This document shows positions 1 to 4,922 of a stretch of DNA of 6,828 nt, piece after piece. Position 1 is the stretch's first letter. Every line of letters begins with the position of its first letter. Below the pieces are notes generated by a model. That model did not search any database and had not been told where the DNA came from. It saw only the letters and a list, made by a program, of their open reading frames with translations. The position numbers and the translations under genes are program-made. The stretch is taken from NCBI GenBank assembly GCA_031266115.1, contig JAISBQ010000279.1:1-6828 (forward strand), given 5' to 3'. This DNA comes from Bifidobacteriaceae bacterium. Lineage in GTDB: Bacteria; Actinomycetota; Actinomycetes; Actinomycetales; WQXJ01.

Positions 1-19
1 TCTCTTCTTTGCGGCTTTT

Positions 20-41
20 TTTGAGTGTTTTCGGTTTGTGG
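20..41. repeat. Left terminal inverted repeat of the IS (approximate)
   Basis: Begins TTTGAGTGTTTTCGG. The first 9 bases match the complement of the right end exactly. The following TTTCG and TTTGTG tracts align only with a small gap. It lies about 30 bp beyond the transposase stop codon. Confidence 0.55.
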
Positions 42-73
42 CCTGTGGTTAGGCGGTTTGGTGGGCCGTGGTT

Positions 74-1819
74 TTAGGTAGCTAAACATGCCACGGCGGT
101 GACCAGGTCGCGCCGCCACGCGCGCAGTTGCTGGACGGTCCGCCACTCGTGGTCGGATGAGACGCCCAGCGCGGCGTCGATCCGGTCCCAGACCTCGGGC
201 CGGTCGAGCAGGAACACTCCCGGCCCGGCCGGCTTGACTGACAGGCCCTTCAGCGCTTCGCACACCCGCCCGGACGGCAGGTGTGTCCACGACTCGATCA
301 GCCGCTCGGTCAGCAACGCCAGGAAGCAGACCAGGAAGTGGGCCTCGATGTGCGCTGGGGTCCACACGAACACGGGCCTGGCTCTCAGGTCCGTCTTGGT
401 CACCTTGAACGTGTCCTCGATCCGCCACAGCTCTTTGTACTTGTCGAGGACCTCCCGGTCCGGGGTGCCGGTCAGGGAGGTGTGGACCAGCCAGTACCCG
501 TCGAGCTCCGCGTCGGCTTCGGCGCGGGCCGCGTCCAACAGGAGCACCTGGACGGGCTCGGCCGCCTCGCCTGTGGCGGGGTCGATCGTGACCTCCTCGA
601 CGTACTTGCGGGCGCCTTTGGCGGTGACGGCCTTGTACTGTGGTGGGTCGGCGACCAGGGCGGCGGCCTTCGCGAGCAGGTCGGCCCTGGTATGGGCGTC
701 CCGGTCGGCGTAGTCCCTCGACCAGCGGGCGATCACCTTCTCGGTGACGATCCGGCGGCGTCTGGTCCCGTCTGGCTCCTGCCACTTGCAGACCCGTTCG
801 ACGATCCTGGACTTCGCGCGGACCGTCTGGTCGGCGTCGAGCCATTCCCAGCCGTCGTCGTCGAGCATCCACGCGCGGGCCTGTCTGTCGAGCTGTCGGG
901 CCGACGCGGAGAACACCCACCCGTCGCCTGCCTCGTCGAGCATGGCGGTGTTCCGGGCGGTGTTCATCGCTTTGTCCGCGACGACCACAACCTTGCCCGT
1001 CCCGGTGGAGGCCCTGAAGTCCCCCAGCGCCGCCCCCAGGGTGGAGGTGTCGGGCACGTTCCCGTCGAACAGCCGGTAACGCAGAGGCATCCCCCGGGAG
1101 TCCATGAACAGTCCCATCTGGATGATCGGGGAAACGCGGTGCTCTTTCGAACAGCCTTTCTGGCGGGTCGCTTCCCCCCTGGGCGTGTCCTTCCCCCCGG
1201 CGCCGTCGTCGCCCCGGTCGATGGCGAAGAAATAGTTGGTGACGTCGTAGTAGACGGCCTCGGGCGGCCCTCCGCGGCCCTCGTCCAACAGCCTCGCGCA
1301 CCTAGCCTGCGCCAGGGCGGACACCTCCGCCAGGTGGTCAAGGGCCCGGTAGGCGTCCTTCAACGCGAACGGCTTCGTCAACGCCATCAGCGGGGCCTTC
1401 TCGCAGGCCGCCTTCTTCGACCCGGGCCATATGATCCGCGCGGCGACGAGCGTCCGGGCGACGTGCTCGACGTCTGGGCCCCGGCCGCGTTCCCGCCGCA
1501 GCCGTTTGAGCCAGGCGTCCAGACCGAGCCGCTCCCAGACGGCCCCGGCCAGGAGGTGCCCGGCGTTCAGGGCGGGCAGCCTGGCGGACGGGGCGGCGGT
1601 GTCGTAGGCGATCACGCCCCTGGCCTCCTGGCGTTCCGCGGTCGCCTCGGCGGCCCTGTCCTCGGCGGCGGCGCGCCAGCCCGGGTCGGCCGCGTCGAGC
1701 CGGTCGACCCGGCCGAGGTTCTCGACCGTGCGGTTGCGGGGACGGCCATCCTGGTCGCGGTAGGCCTGGACGATGGCGGCGTACTCGTGGCCGCGGGCCT
1801 TGGTGATCTGGACTCTCAC
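74..1819 (-). CDS. IS1634-type DDE transposase
   Basis: This 581-residue transposase is expected to cut and join the ends of the surrounding element using a DDE (RNase H-fold) active site. The likely catalytic residues are D192 in YYDVTNYFF, D282 in VADKAMNT and E468 in WRIEDTFKVTK. The stretch after the Glu (HIEAHFLVCFLALL, 490-503) is the usual helix of this family. The N-terminus (VENLGRV, about 32-38) and the long D-to-E insertion (about 283-467) also fit IS1634-type enzymes, as does full length. The start is GTG at 1817-1819. An in-frame TAG lies about 25 bp upstream, so no longer form is likely, and the ribosome site is weak. No frameshift or internal stop is visible, so the enzyme may be active. 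The assignment rests on motif recognition, not a search. Confidence 0.92.
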   Translation of the reverse strand: MRVQITKARGHEYAAIVQAYRDQDGRPRNRTVENLGRVDRLDAADPGWRAAAEDRAAEATAERQEARGVIAYDTAAPSARLPALNAGHLLAGAVWERLGLDAWLKRLRRERGRGPDVEHVARTLVAARIIWPGSKKAACEKAPLMALTKPFALKDAYRALDHLAEVSALAQARCARLLDEGRGGPPEAVYYDVTNYFFAIDRGDDGAGGKDTPRGEATRQKGCSKEHRVSPIIQMGLFMDSRGMPLRYRLFDGNVPDTSTLGAALGDFRASTGTGKVVVVADKAMNTARNTAMLDEAGDGWVFSASARQLDRQARAWMLDDDGWEWLDADQTVRAKSRIVERVCKWQEPDGTRRRRIVTEKVIARWSRDYADRDAHTRADLLAKAAALVADPPQYKAVTAKGARKYVEEVTIDPATGEAAEPVQVLLLDAARAEADAELDGYWLVHTSLTGTPDREVLDKYKELWRIEDTFKVTKTDLRARPVFVWTPAHIEAHFLVCFLALLTERLIESWTHLPSGRVCEALKGLSVKPAGPGVFLLDRPEVWDRIDAALGVSSDHEWRTVQQLRAWRRDLVTAVACLAT

Positions 1820-1840
1820 ATGCCCAGCCTGCCAGATTCG

Positions 1841-1857
1841 GCTACGTTATGCTACGT
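1841..1857. repeat. 7-bp direct repeat GCTACGT upstream of the transposase
   Basis: GCTACGT occurs at 1841-1847 and again at 1851-1857, separated by TAT, 22-38 bp upstream of the transposase start. The 10-bp spacing is one helical turn, so it could be a small regulatory site. It could also be chance. Confidence 0.3.
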
Positions 1858-1903
1858 CCCCCGCCGGCGTGTCGCGCACCACCACCGCAGGTCAGACAAC
1901 AAA

Positions 1904-1925
1904 AACACACGAAACCACACTCAAA
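1904..1925. repeat. Right terminal inverted repeat of the IS (approximate)
   Basis: Ends in ACACTCAAA at 1917-1925, the complement of the left end, preceded by CGAAACC. It lies about 85 bp upstream of the transposase start, so this terminal region probably also contains the transposase promoter. I could not pick out a convincing -10/-35 pair there. Confidence 0.55.
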
Positions 1926-2126
1926 GTCGAGAAACGAAAGGACGCCTCCGGTTGATGCAGCACCCCGGACGGTGGAGCGTAAGGGTGCCCCGTGGTGCGG
2001 AACCGCGTCCTCCGACGCGTCGTCGCAGGTCAGAAATGGAGCGGAACGGCGCACAGCGCACAGTCAAGCCACTCAATGACCTGCGGGAACGCCGCCGCGA
2101 GCGCACCATGGCGCTCCAAATCGCCG
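1926..2126. other. Spacer between the IS and tRNA-Glu, no gene seen
   Basis: About 200 bp without a convincing coding region in any frame. It holds a short perfect palindrome CGACGCGTCG at 2013-2022, a weak stem (GCACCC 1960-1965 with GGGTGC 1983-1988), and a hairpin next to the tRNA that is listed separately. The IS seems to have inserted into or beside this non-coding stretch. Confidence 0.5.
2099..2116 (-). terminator. Possible terminator hairpin after tRNA-Glu
   Basis: On the minus strand GAGCGC and GCGCTC form a perfect 6-bp stem around a 6-base loop, starting about 10 bp past the tRNA 3' end. No T-run follows, so it is at best a non-canonical terminator or a processing structure. Confidence 0.4.
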
Positions 2127-2199
2127 TACCCCCAACGGGGTTCGAACCCGTGCCGCCGCCGTGAAAGGGCGGAATCCTAGACCGCTAGACGATGGGGGC
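2127..2199 (-). tRNA. tRNA-Glu (anticodon UUC)
   Basis: A 73-base tRNA delivers glutamate to GAA/GAG codons. Read on the minus strand, the acceptor arm GCCCCCA pairs with TGGGGGT, with a G-U pair at 1-72 and discriminator A. The anticodon stem CCGCC/GGCGG encloses the loop CTTTCAC, so the anticodon is TTC (plus-strand 2163-2165). The T arm is ACGGG-TTCGAAC-CCCGT, and the D-arm region contains GTCTAGCGG. CCA is not encoded and would be added after transcription. A strong promoter lies just upstream. tRNA genes are common integration sites, but I found no second copy of its 3' end in the window. Confidence 0.96.
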
Positions 2200-2219
2200 C
2201 AGGCGCTGAGCGACACGGC

Positions 2220-2249
2220 ATCATACGGGCAGCGGGTGTCCGGGCGCAA
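2220..2249 (-). promoter_or_regulatory. tRNA-Glu promoter
   Basis: On the minus strand TTGCGC (2244-2249) and TATGAT (2220-2225) are separated by 18 bp. Transcription would start around 2213, leaving a leader of about 14 bases before the tRNA at 2199. Both hexamers fit the main sigma factor. Confidence 0.75.
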
Positions 2250-2299
2250 TGACACGTGACACGACACGGCGTCCATGTCGTGGCCCCTGGGCGGCGCGC

Positions 2300-2373
2300 G
2301 TTGTTCACCGAGTTGAGCCTTCGAGTCCCCAAACACCCGGATTCACGACCCAAACGCTCAACTCGACGACAAC
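2300..2373 (-). terminator. Large inverted repeat past the 3' end of ATPase 1
   Basis: CGAGTTGAGC at 2309-2318 is the exact complement of GCTCAACTCG at 2356-2365. An outer pair GTTGT (2300-2304) and ACAAC (2369-2373) lengthens the structure. The loop is 37 bases. It begins a few bases past the ATPase 1 stop and lies before the tRNA promoter, so it may end ATPase 1 transcription. There is no T-run, and the loop is long for a simple terminator. Confidence 0.4.
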
Positions 2374-2385
2374 CCCGCTCAGGGG
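2373..2385 (-). terminator. Small stem over the ATPase 1 stop codon
   Basis: CCCC-GCTCA-GGGG forms a 4-bp stem spanning the stop codon (2379-2381). It may act together with the larger inverted repeat beside it. It is weak on its own. Confidence 0.25.
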
Positions 2386-3650
2386 CCGAGCAACGCGAGC
2401 GGGACCACGGCTACGCCGTCCTTGTGGCGGTAGGCGAGTGGCCCGGTGTTGATCAGCACCTTGTTGACTACCGTGTCAGGAAGCTGACCGGCCAGCCAGT
2501 TGAGGTGCTTCACGTCGGCCGGACGGACGATCGTGGACAGTTTGACCTCAATGGCAACGATTCTCATGTCCGGTCGCTGCACAATGATGTCAACTCCATG
2601 GTCCCCGCCCTGCGTCCTCAAATGTGAGATCCGAGCCCGTAGCGGCCGGGCGAGCACGCGGACCGACTGCAGGGCCAACGACTCGAACAAAGCGCCCAGA
2701 AAGGTGCCTCCCGATCTGGCCGCGACGGGACCCTCGCCGCGAATCAGTGAGTCCATGGTGGCGCCGACCATCCGGGCGGCCAAAGCCGGATCGACCAGGT
2801 GATGCTTCGGAGCCTGGCCACGATGCTTCAGCCCACCGAGACCGGGGATCCACGCCGGAAGAGGATCCAGCACCCAGATTCGCTCCAACACATCGCGGTA
2901 GACGATGGCGGTGGGCTTGGTGGGTTTCTGATCCTGGCCGGGGGTGGCGGCGCCCAGCAGCGAGGAGTAGGACGCCGTGGTCGCTGTCGCCGCTGCATAG
3001 GCAGTGAGCCAGTGGAGCAGGGAGGTGGGCCTACGTACCACCCCTCCCGCCTCGGGGATGTCGTGGTCAACGATCCGGTCGACATAACTGTCCAGTAGGT
3101 GGCCTCTCGCCGCGGGATCTGCCAATCGGATGCCCGGAAAGCCGGAACTCACGATCTCCTCCGCGTAGTCGGCGGTGGTGAACGATGTCGCCCCCTCCAC
3201 CGGGACGTCGTCTCCAGTCACAAGACTCGCCAGCGAAACCGTCGGAGTCTCCACGCGACGCTCGGGCAGCGCCATCGGCCGCATCAAGAGCCGTACTATC
3301 CTGCCGGCGCCCGAATGTGGCCGCGCCTTCGGATCCGGGTACGCCGACCCTGCCAGCAGGAACCGACCCGCCGGTGCGCCATCGTCCACGGCGCGCCGAA
3401 CGGCGTCCCATGTGGATGGGACCCGCTGCCATTCGTCGATGAACGTTGGGGACCCGCCGCGGGTGACAAGCTCGGGATCATCACCAACCAGCGTCCGCGT
3501 CGTGTCGCGGTCCAGCGAGAAGACGGTCTCGGCCCGGGCGGTCGCCGTTGCGGTCTTCCCGACCCCCTTCGCTCCCTCCACGGCGATGGCGGGCAGGATG
3601 GGGAGGAGTTCGTCGAGCTGGGTATCGACGAGGCGACGCACATATGTCAT
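2379..3650 (-). CDS. ATPase 1: AAA_14/DUF4143 protein with intact PD-(D/E)XK-like C-terminus
   Basis: A 423-residue cytoplasmic protein of the AAA_14 plus DUF4143 type, a common bacterial family of unsettled function. ATP binding is indicated by Walker A GAKGVGKT (26-33), the Walker B-like TFIDEWQ (69-75, D72/E73) and a sensor-like FLLAGSA (97-103). The DUF4143 part includes HLVDP (284-288). The C-terminus has the order E323 (LFESLA), D354 (GVDIIV) and E368-V-K370 (IEVKL), which is the pattern of a PD-(D/E)XK nuclease fold. Start ATG at 3650. A GGAGGTGG tract lies upstream but ends 11 bases from the start, so a leaderless start from CAAAAT (complement of 3656-3661) is also possible. It faces away from the metallopeptidase gene and is followed by tRNA-Glu. 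Nuclease activity is inferred from the motif only. ATPase 2 is a diverged paralogue. Confidence 0.88.
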   Translation of the reverse strand: MTYVRRLVDTQLDELLPILPAIAVEGAKGVGKTATATARAETVFSLDRDTTRTLVGDDPELVTRGGSPTFIDEWQRVPSTWDAVRRAVDDGAPAGRFLLAGSAYPDPKARPHSGAGRIVRLLMRPMALPERRVETPTVSLASLVTGDDVPVEGATSFTTADYAEEIVSSGFPGIRLADPAARGHLLDSYVDRIVDHDIPEAGGVVRRPTSLLHWLTAYAAATATTASYSSLLGAATPGQDQKPTKPTAIVYRDVLERIWVLDPLPAWIPGLGGLKHRGQAPKHHLVDPALAARMVGATMDSLIRGEGPVAARSGGTFLGALFESLALQSVRVLARPLRARISHLRTQGGDHGVDIIVQRPDMRIVAIEVKLSTIVRPADVKHLNWLAGQLPDTVVNKVLINTGPLAYRHKDGVAVVPLALLGP

Positions 3651-3654
3651 GTTC

Positions 3655-3723
3655 TATTTTGCCACCTCCAACTCCGCTGCTTTACCGTTTTCGCCTCGTC
3701 TATTTGACCGTTTACGGCGAACG
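3655..3723 (-). repeat. Three weak 23-bp-spaced repeats before ATPase 1
   Basis: Three adjacent 23-bp units (3655-3677, 3678-3700, 3701-3723) end 4 bp before the ATPase 1 start. On the plus strand they align as TATTTTGCC, TGCTTTACC and TATTTGACC, and the two distal units share ACCGTTT at exactly 23-bp spacing (3684 and 3707). My hand alignment gives 13/23 identity for the two distal units and 10-12/23 against the proximal one. The similarity is modest. I list it because the period equals that of the clear array before ATPase 2. Confidence 0.4.
3662..3669 (-). promoter_or_regulatory. Candidate ribosome binding site for ATPase 1
   Basis: GGAGGTGG on the minus strand ends 11 bases before the ATG. 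The GGAGG core is 14 bases away, which is long for efficient pairing, so it does not fully settle how the gene is started. Confidence 0.45.
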
Positions 3724-3732
3724 CCGTAGGAC
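3704..3732 (+). promoter_or_regulatory. Possible plus-strand promoter
   Basis: TTGACC (3704-3709) and TAGGAC (3727-3732) are 17 bp apart. The -35 is good, while the -10 lacks the final T. It would transcribe toward the hairpin at 3845 and the metallopeptidase, with no open reading frame of note in between. Confidence 0.3.
3713..3728. promoter_or_regulatory. 16-bp inverted repeat, possible operator
   Basis: TACGGCG-AA-CGCCGTA is a perfect inverted repeat with 7-bp arms. It lies between the candidate -35 and -10 of the plus-strand promoter and overlaps the distal 23-bp unit of ATPase 1. Position and symmetry suggest a dimeric repressor site. Which protein binds is unknown. Confidence 0.4.
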
Positions 3733-3844
3733 GCGGTAGAGACCGGGCAAGGAGCGACAGTGCCGCGCCCGCCGCGGGAGTGCGACCACGAAGGGGCAGG
3801 GAGGGGTTCCGCCTCGTGACGGATGGGGGTAGCGTGATGGAACA

Positions 3845-3883
3845 GTGAAGACGGCGGGTTCAACGGCGAGCCCGCCTCTTCGC
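3845..3883 (+). terminator. Strong hairpin in the divergent region
   Basis: GAAGA (3847-3851) and GGCGGG (3853-3858), with one bulged C, pair with CCCGCC (3871-3876) and TCTTC (3877-3881) around a 12-base loop. A G-C and a T-G pair extend the base. The following TTGTCTGG is only weakly T-rich. It could be a terminator for a short plus-strand transcript, a leader structure, or part of a small RNA. Confidence 0.45.
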
Positions 3884-3987
3884 TTGTCTGGTGCCACCGT
3901 GACGAGGCCTATACCTCCGCCCGAGAGTCCCGCCCAGAGGCTCTGGCGTGGACTCGCCGGAACCGCGCGGGGACGTTCAGAACGGGT

Positions 3988-4018
3988 GTGACACACCGTC
4001 CCCAACACCGGGGATGAT
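3988..4018 (+). promoter_or_regulatory. Candidate metallopeptidase promoter, possibly leaderless
   Basis: GTGACA (3988-3993) and GATGAT (4013-4018) are 19 bp apart, and the -10 ends 7 bp before the ATG at 4026. That spacing is what a leaderless transcript would show. The AGGGA at 4019-4023 is too close to the start (2 bp) to be a normal ribosome site. Confidence 0.4.
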
Positions 4019-4025
4019 AGGGACC

Positions 4026-4385
4026 ATGCCCATCGAGATGAGTGCCGAGAAGTTCGACTGGTGTGTCGGGGAGGCACTGGACTTGCTGCCTGCGGGGGTG
4101 AGCGAACAGCTGGAGAACGTGGCCGTCATCGTGCAGGATAGGCCGCCAGCGGATCAGCCGCCCGACCTGCTCGGCTACTACGATGGCGTCCCCGTCACCG
4201 AACGCTTCGGGTTCGGCGGGATCGGGGCGCTGCCGGACCGGATTCTTATCTTCCGCACACCGATCCTCGCCATCTGCGACACGCCAGGTGACGTGGTGGA
4301 CGAGGTGGTCATCACCGTGGTCCACGAGGTGGCGCACTACTTCGGGATCGACGAGGAACGGATCCACGAGCTCGGCTGGGGGTGA
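4026..4385 (+). CDS. Small HExxH metallopeptidase family protein (Zincin_1 type)
   Basis: A 119-residue cytoplasmic protein matching the small single-domain zincin-like family widespread in actinobacteria. The zinc motif is HEVAH (100-104), followed by YFGIDEERIHELGWG at the C-terminus. H100 and H104 should bind zinc and E101 should activate water. The third ligand is not obvious (D109 or H114 are candidates). No signal peptide or membrane segment is visible. Start ATG at 4026 gives MPIEMSAEKF, like the usual beginning of the family. An ATG at 4014 would add four residues but would cut into the candidate promoter. The size is normal for the family. Its substrate is not known, and protease activity is inferred from the motif. 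Confidence 0.9.
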   Translation: MPIEMSAEKFDWCVGEALDLLPAGVSEQLENVAVIVQDRPPADQPPDLLGYYDGVPVTERFGFGGIGALPDRILIFRTPILAICDTPGDVVDEVVITVVHEVAHYFGIDEERIHELGWG

Positions 4386-4433
4386 CGGACCCGACCGCGT
4401 CGGTTCGACGCCGTAGGGCAGGTTCTTGTACCG

Positions 4434-4462
4434 TTAACGCCATACGTCCATGCCGGTAAAAC
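4434..4462 (+). promoter_or_regulatory. Candidate promoter of the DUF3073 gene
   Basis: TTAACG (4434-4439) and TAAAAC (4457-4462) are 17 bp apart, each with 4/6 matches to the main consensus. This is the most AT-rich part of the 134-bp gap after the metallopeptidase and would give a leader of about 50 bases. Confidence 0.4.
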
Positions 4463-4504
4463 GGGGCTGCTCCGCACGCGCGCCGAGCGCCACGCCTGAG
4501 AACA

Positions 4505-4512
4505 AGAGGGGG
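4505..4512 (+). promoter_or_regulatory. Ribosome binding site of the DUF3073 gene
   Basis: AGAGGGGG lies 7 bp before the ATG at 4520, a well-placed purine-rich site that supports this start. Confidence 0.65.
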
Positions 4513-4519
4513 TCACGCC

Positions 4520-4705
4520 ATGGGGCGCGGCCGTCAAAAGGCAAAGCAAACCAAGGTCGCTCGGCGGCTCAAGTACTACACCCCTGACACCGACTATCGC
4601 GCGCTGGAGCGCGAGCTGTCCGGGTCAGGCGACGAGGACTCTGGCGACGGCTTGGAGTACGAGTCCTACCCCGCCGAGGACGACGACTGGGAACCCGCCA
4701 CGTAG
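4520..4705 (+). CDS. DUF3073 family small protein
   Basis: A 61-residue protein with the hallmark start MGRGRQKAKQTKVARRLKY of the actinobacterial DUF3073 family. Residues 1-18 are very basic and could bind nucleic acid. From about residue 35 the chain is acidic and Gly/Asp/Glu-rich (SGSGDEDSGDG, then AEDDDWEPAT) and is probably disordered. No catalytic motif or membrane segment is present, and function is unknown. From general knowledge, such genes often lie beside purM in actinobacteria. Here purM is also nearby, but ATPase 2 and its repeat array separate the two. It has its own ribosome site and probably its own promoter. Confidence 0.9.
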   Translation: MGRGRQKAKQTKVARRLKYYTPDTDYRALERELSGSGDEDSGDGLEYESYPAEDDDWEPAT

Positions 4706-4815
4706 AAGCCGTGGGCTCGCGCGGTGGGTGGGCGTGCGGGCGCTGTGGGTGGTGCGTTGAAGTGTGGGCAGGCTGGCCAGTTGGTGCTTGTTCTCCCCCG
4801 GCAGGTCCAAGGCCC

Positions 4816-4827
4816 GCCGTCGACGGC
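4816..4827. repeat. Perfect 12-bp palindrome
   Basis: GCCGTCGACGGC is fully self-complementary and lies in the DUF3073-ATPase 2 gap, just ahead of the 23-bp repeat array. It could be an operator or a short terminator stem. GC-rich palindromes of this size also arise by chance. Confidence 0.35.
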
Positions 4828-4914
4828 TTTCGGGGTGGATCGTCGACAGACTGCGGGATGGATGGCTCACAGACTGCGGGTTGGCTCGCCTACAAACTGC
4901 GGGTTGGGCCTAGG
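4823..4914 (+). repeat. Array of 23-bp direct repeats before ATPase 2
   Basis: Three head-to-tail units of exactly 23 bp (4846-4868, 4869-4891, 4892-4914) share the core ACARACTGCGGGWTGG, with one change to A at the fourth base in the last unit. By hand, units 1 and 2 match at 18/23, 2 and 3 at 16/23, and 1 and 3 at 14/23. The core is conserved and the remaining 7 bp vary. A degenerate unit at 4823-4845 matches unit 1 at 14/23. The array stops 8 bp before the GTG start of ATPase 2 and covers its -35 region. The period is not a multiple of three and the stretch does not look coding. It is too tightly packed for CRISPR. An operator array or recognition site is the likeliest role. Confidence 0.85.
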
Positions 4915-4916
4915 AT
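4911..4916 (+). promoter_or_regulatory. -10 element or ribosome site of ATPase 2
   Basis: TAGGAT ends 6 bp before the GTG at 4923, the spacing expected for a leaderless transcript's -10 box. The same bases contain AGGA, which could instead be a weak ribosome site 7 bp from the start. No -35 is evident, because that region is filled by the repeat units. Confidence 0.4.
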
Positions 4917-4922
4917 TCGACT

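Larger units (their letters stand above)
20..1925 (-). mobile_element. IS1634-type insertion sequence, apparently intact
   Basis: A 1.9-kb element carries one uninterrupted transposase gene between imperfect terminal inverted repeats. The left end reads TTTGAGTGT from 20, and the right end reads its complement ACACTCAAA at 1917-1925. Beyond the 9-bp match the ends stay similar with gaps (a TTTCG tract on both sides). Size and single-gene layout match the IS1634/IS1549 group of DDE elements. I see no clear target-site duplication in the few bases available. Similarity between the two sides may continue outward, for example pyrimidine-rich CTTC/TTTC tracts at 5-8 and in the complement of about 1934-1941. 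The true ends may therefore lie a few bases further out, and the left one may be outside the window. Confidence 0.8.
3651..4025. other. Divergent control region between ATPase 1 and the metallopeptidase
   Basis: 375 bp without a credible gene; open frames here are short and overlap each other. The ATPase 1 side is notably AT-rich for this DNA. From left to right it holds the 23-bp-spaced repeats, a possible plus-strand promoter with a 16-bp inverted repeat, a strong hairpin at 3845-3883, and the metallopeptidase promoter. About 3733-3842 shows nothing I can name. Confidence 0.55.

Noticed and set aside
1886..2034. Direct repeat CGCAGGTCAGA at 1886-1896 and 2024-2034 as an IS target duplication
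   Set aside because: One copy lies inside the right end of the element and the other is about 100 bp outside, so it does not flank the IS. It is probably chance.
281..2164. A 627-codon open frame on the plus strand across the transposase and into the tRNA
   Set aside because: It is antisense to a clear transposase, is a product of high GC with few stops, and has no known motif. Its tail PPTGFEPV is simply the tRNA-Glu T arm translated, a well-known artefact.
2127..2199. The tRNA-Glu 3' end as an attachment site of an integrated element
   Set aside because: No second copy of the tRNA end and no integrase gene are in the window.
3712..4077. Minus-strand open frames across the divergent region as a gene next to ATPase 1
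   Set aside because: They overlap the metallopeptidase start antisense, lack a ribosome site and show no family features.
4823..4914. The 23-bp repeats as a CRISPR array
   Set aside because: The units are head to tail with only about 7 variable bases between cores, there are no spacer-length gaps, and no cas gene is nearby.
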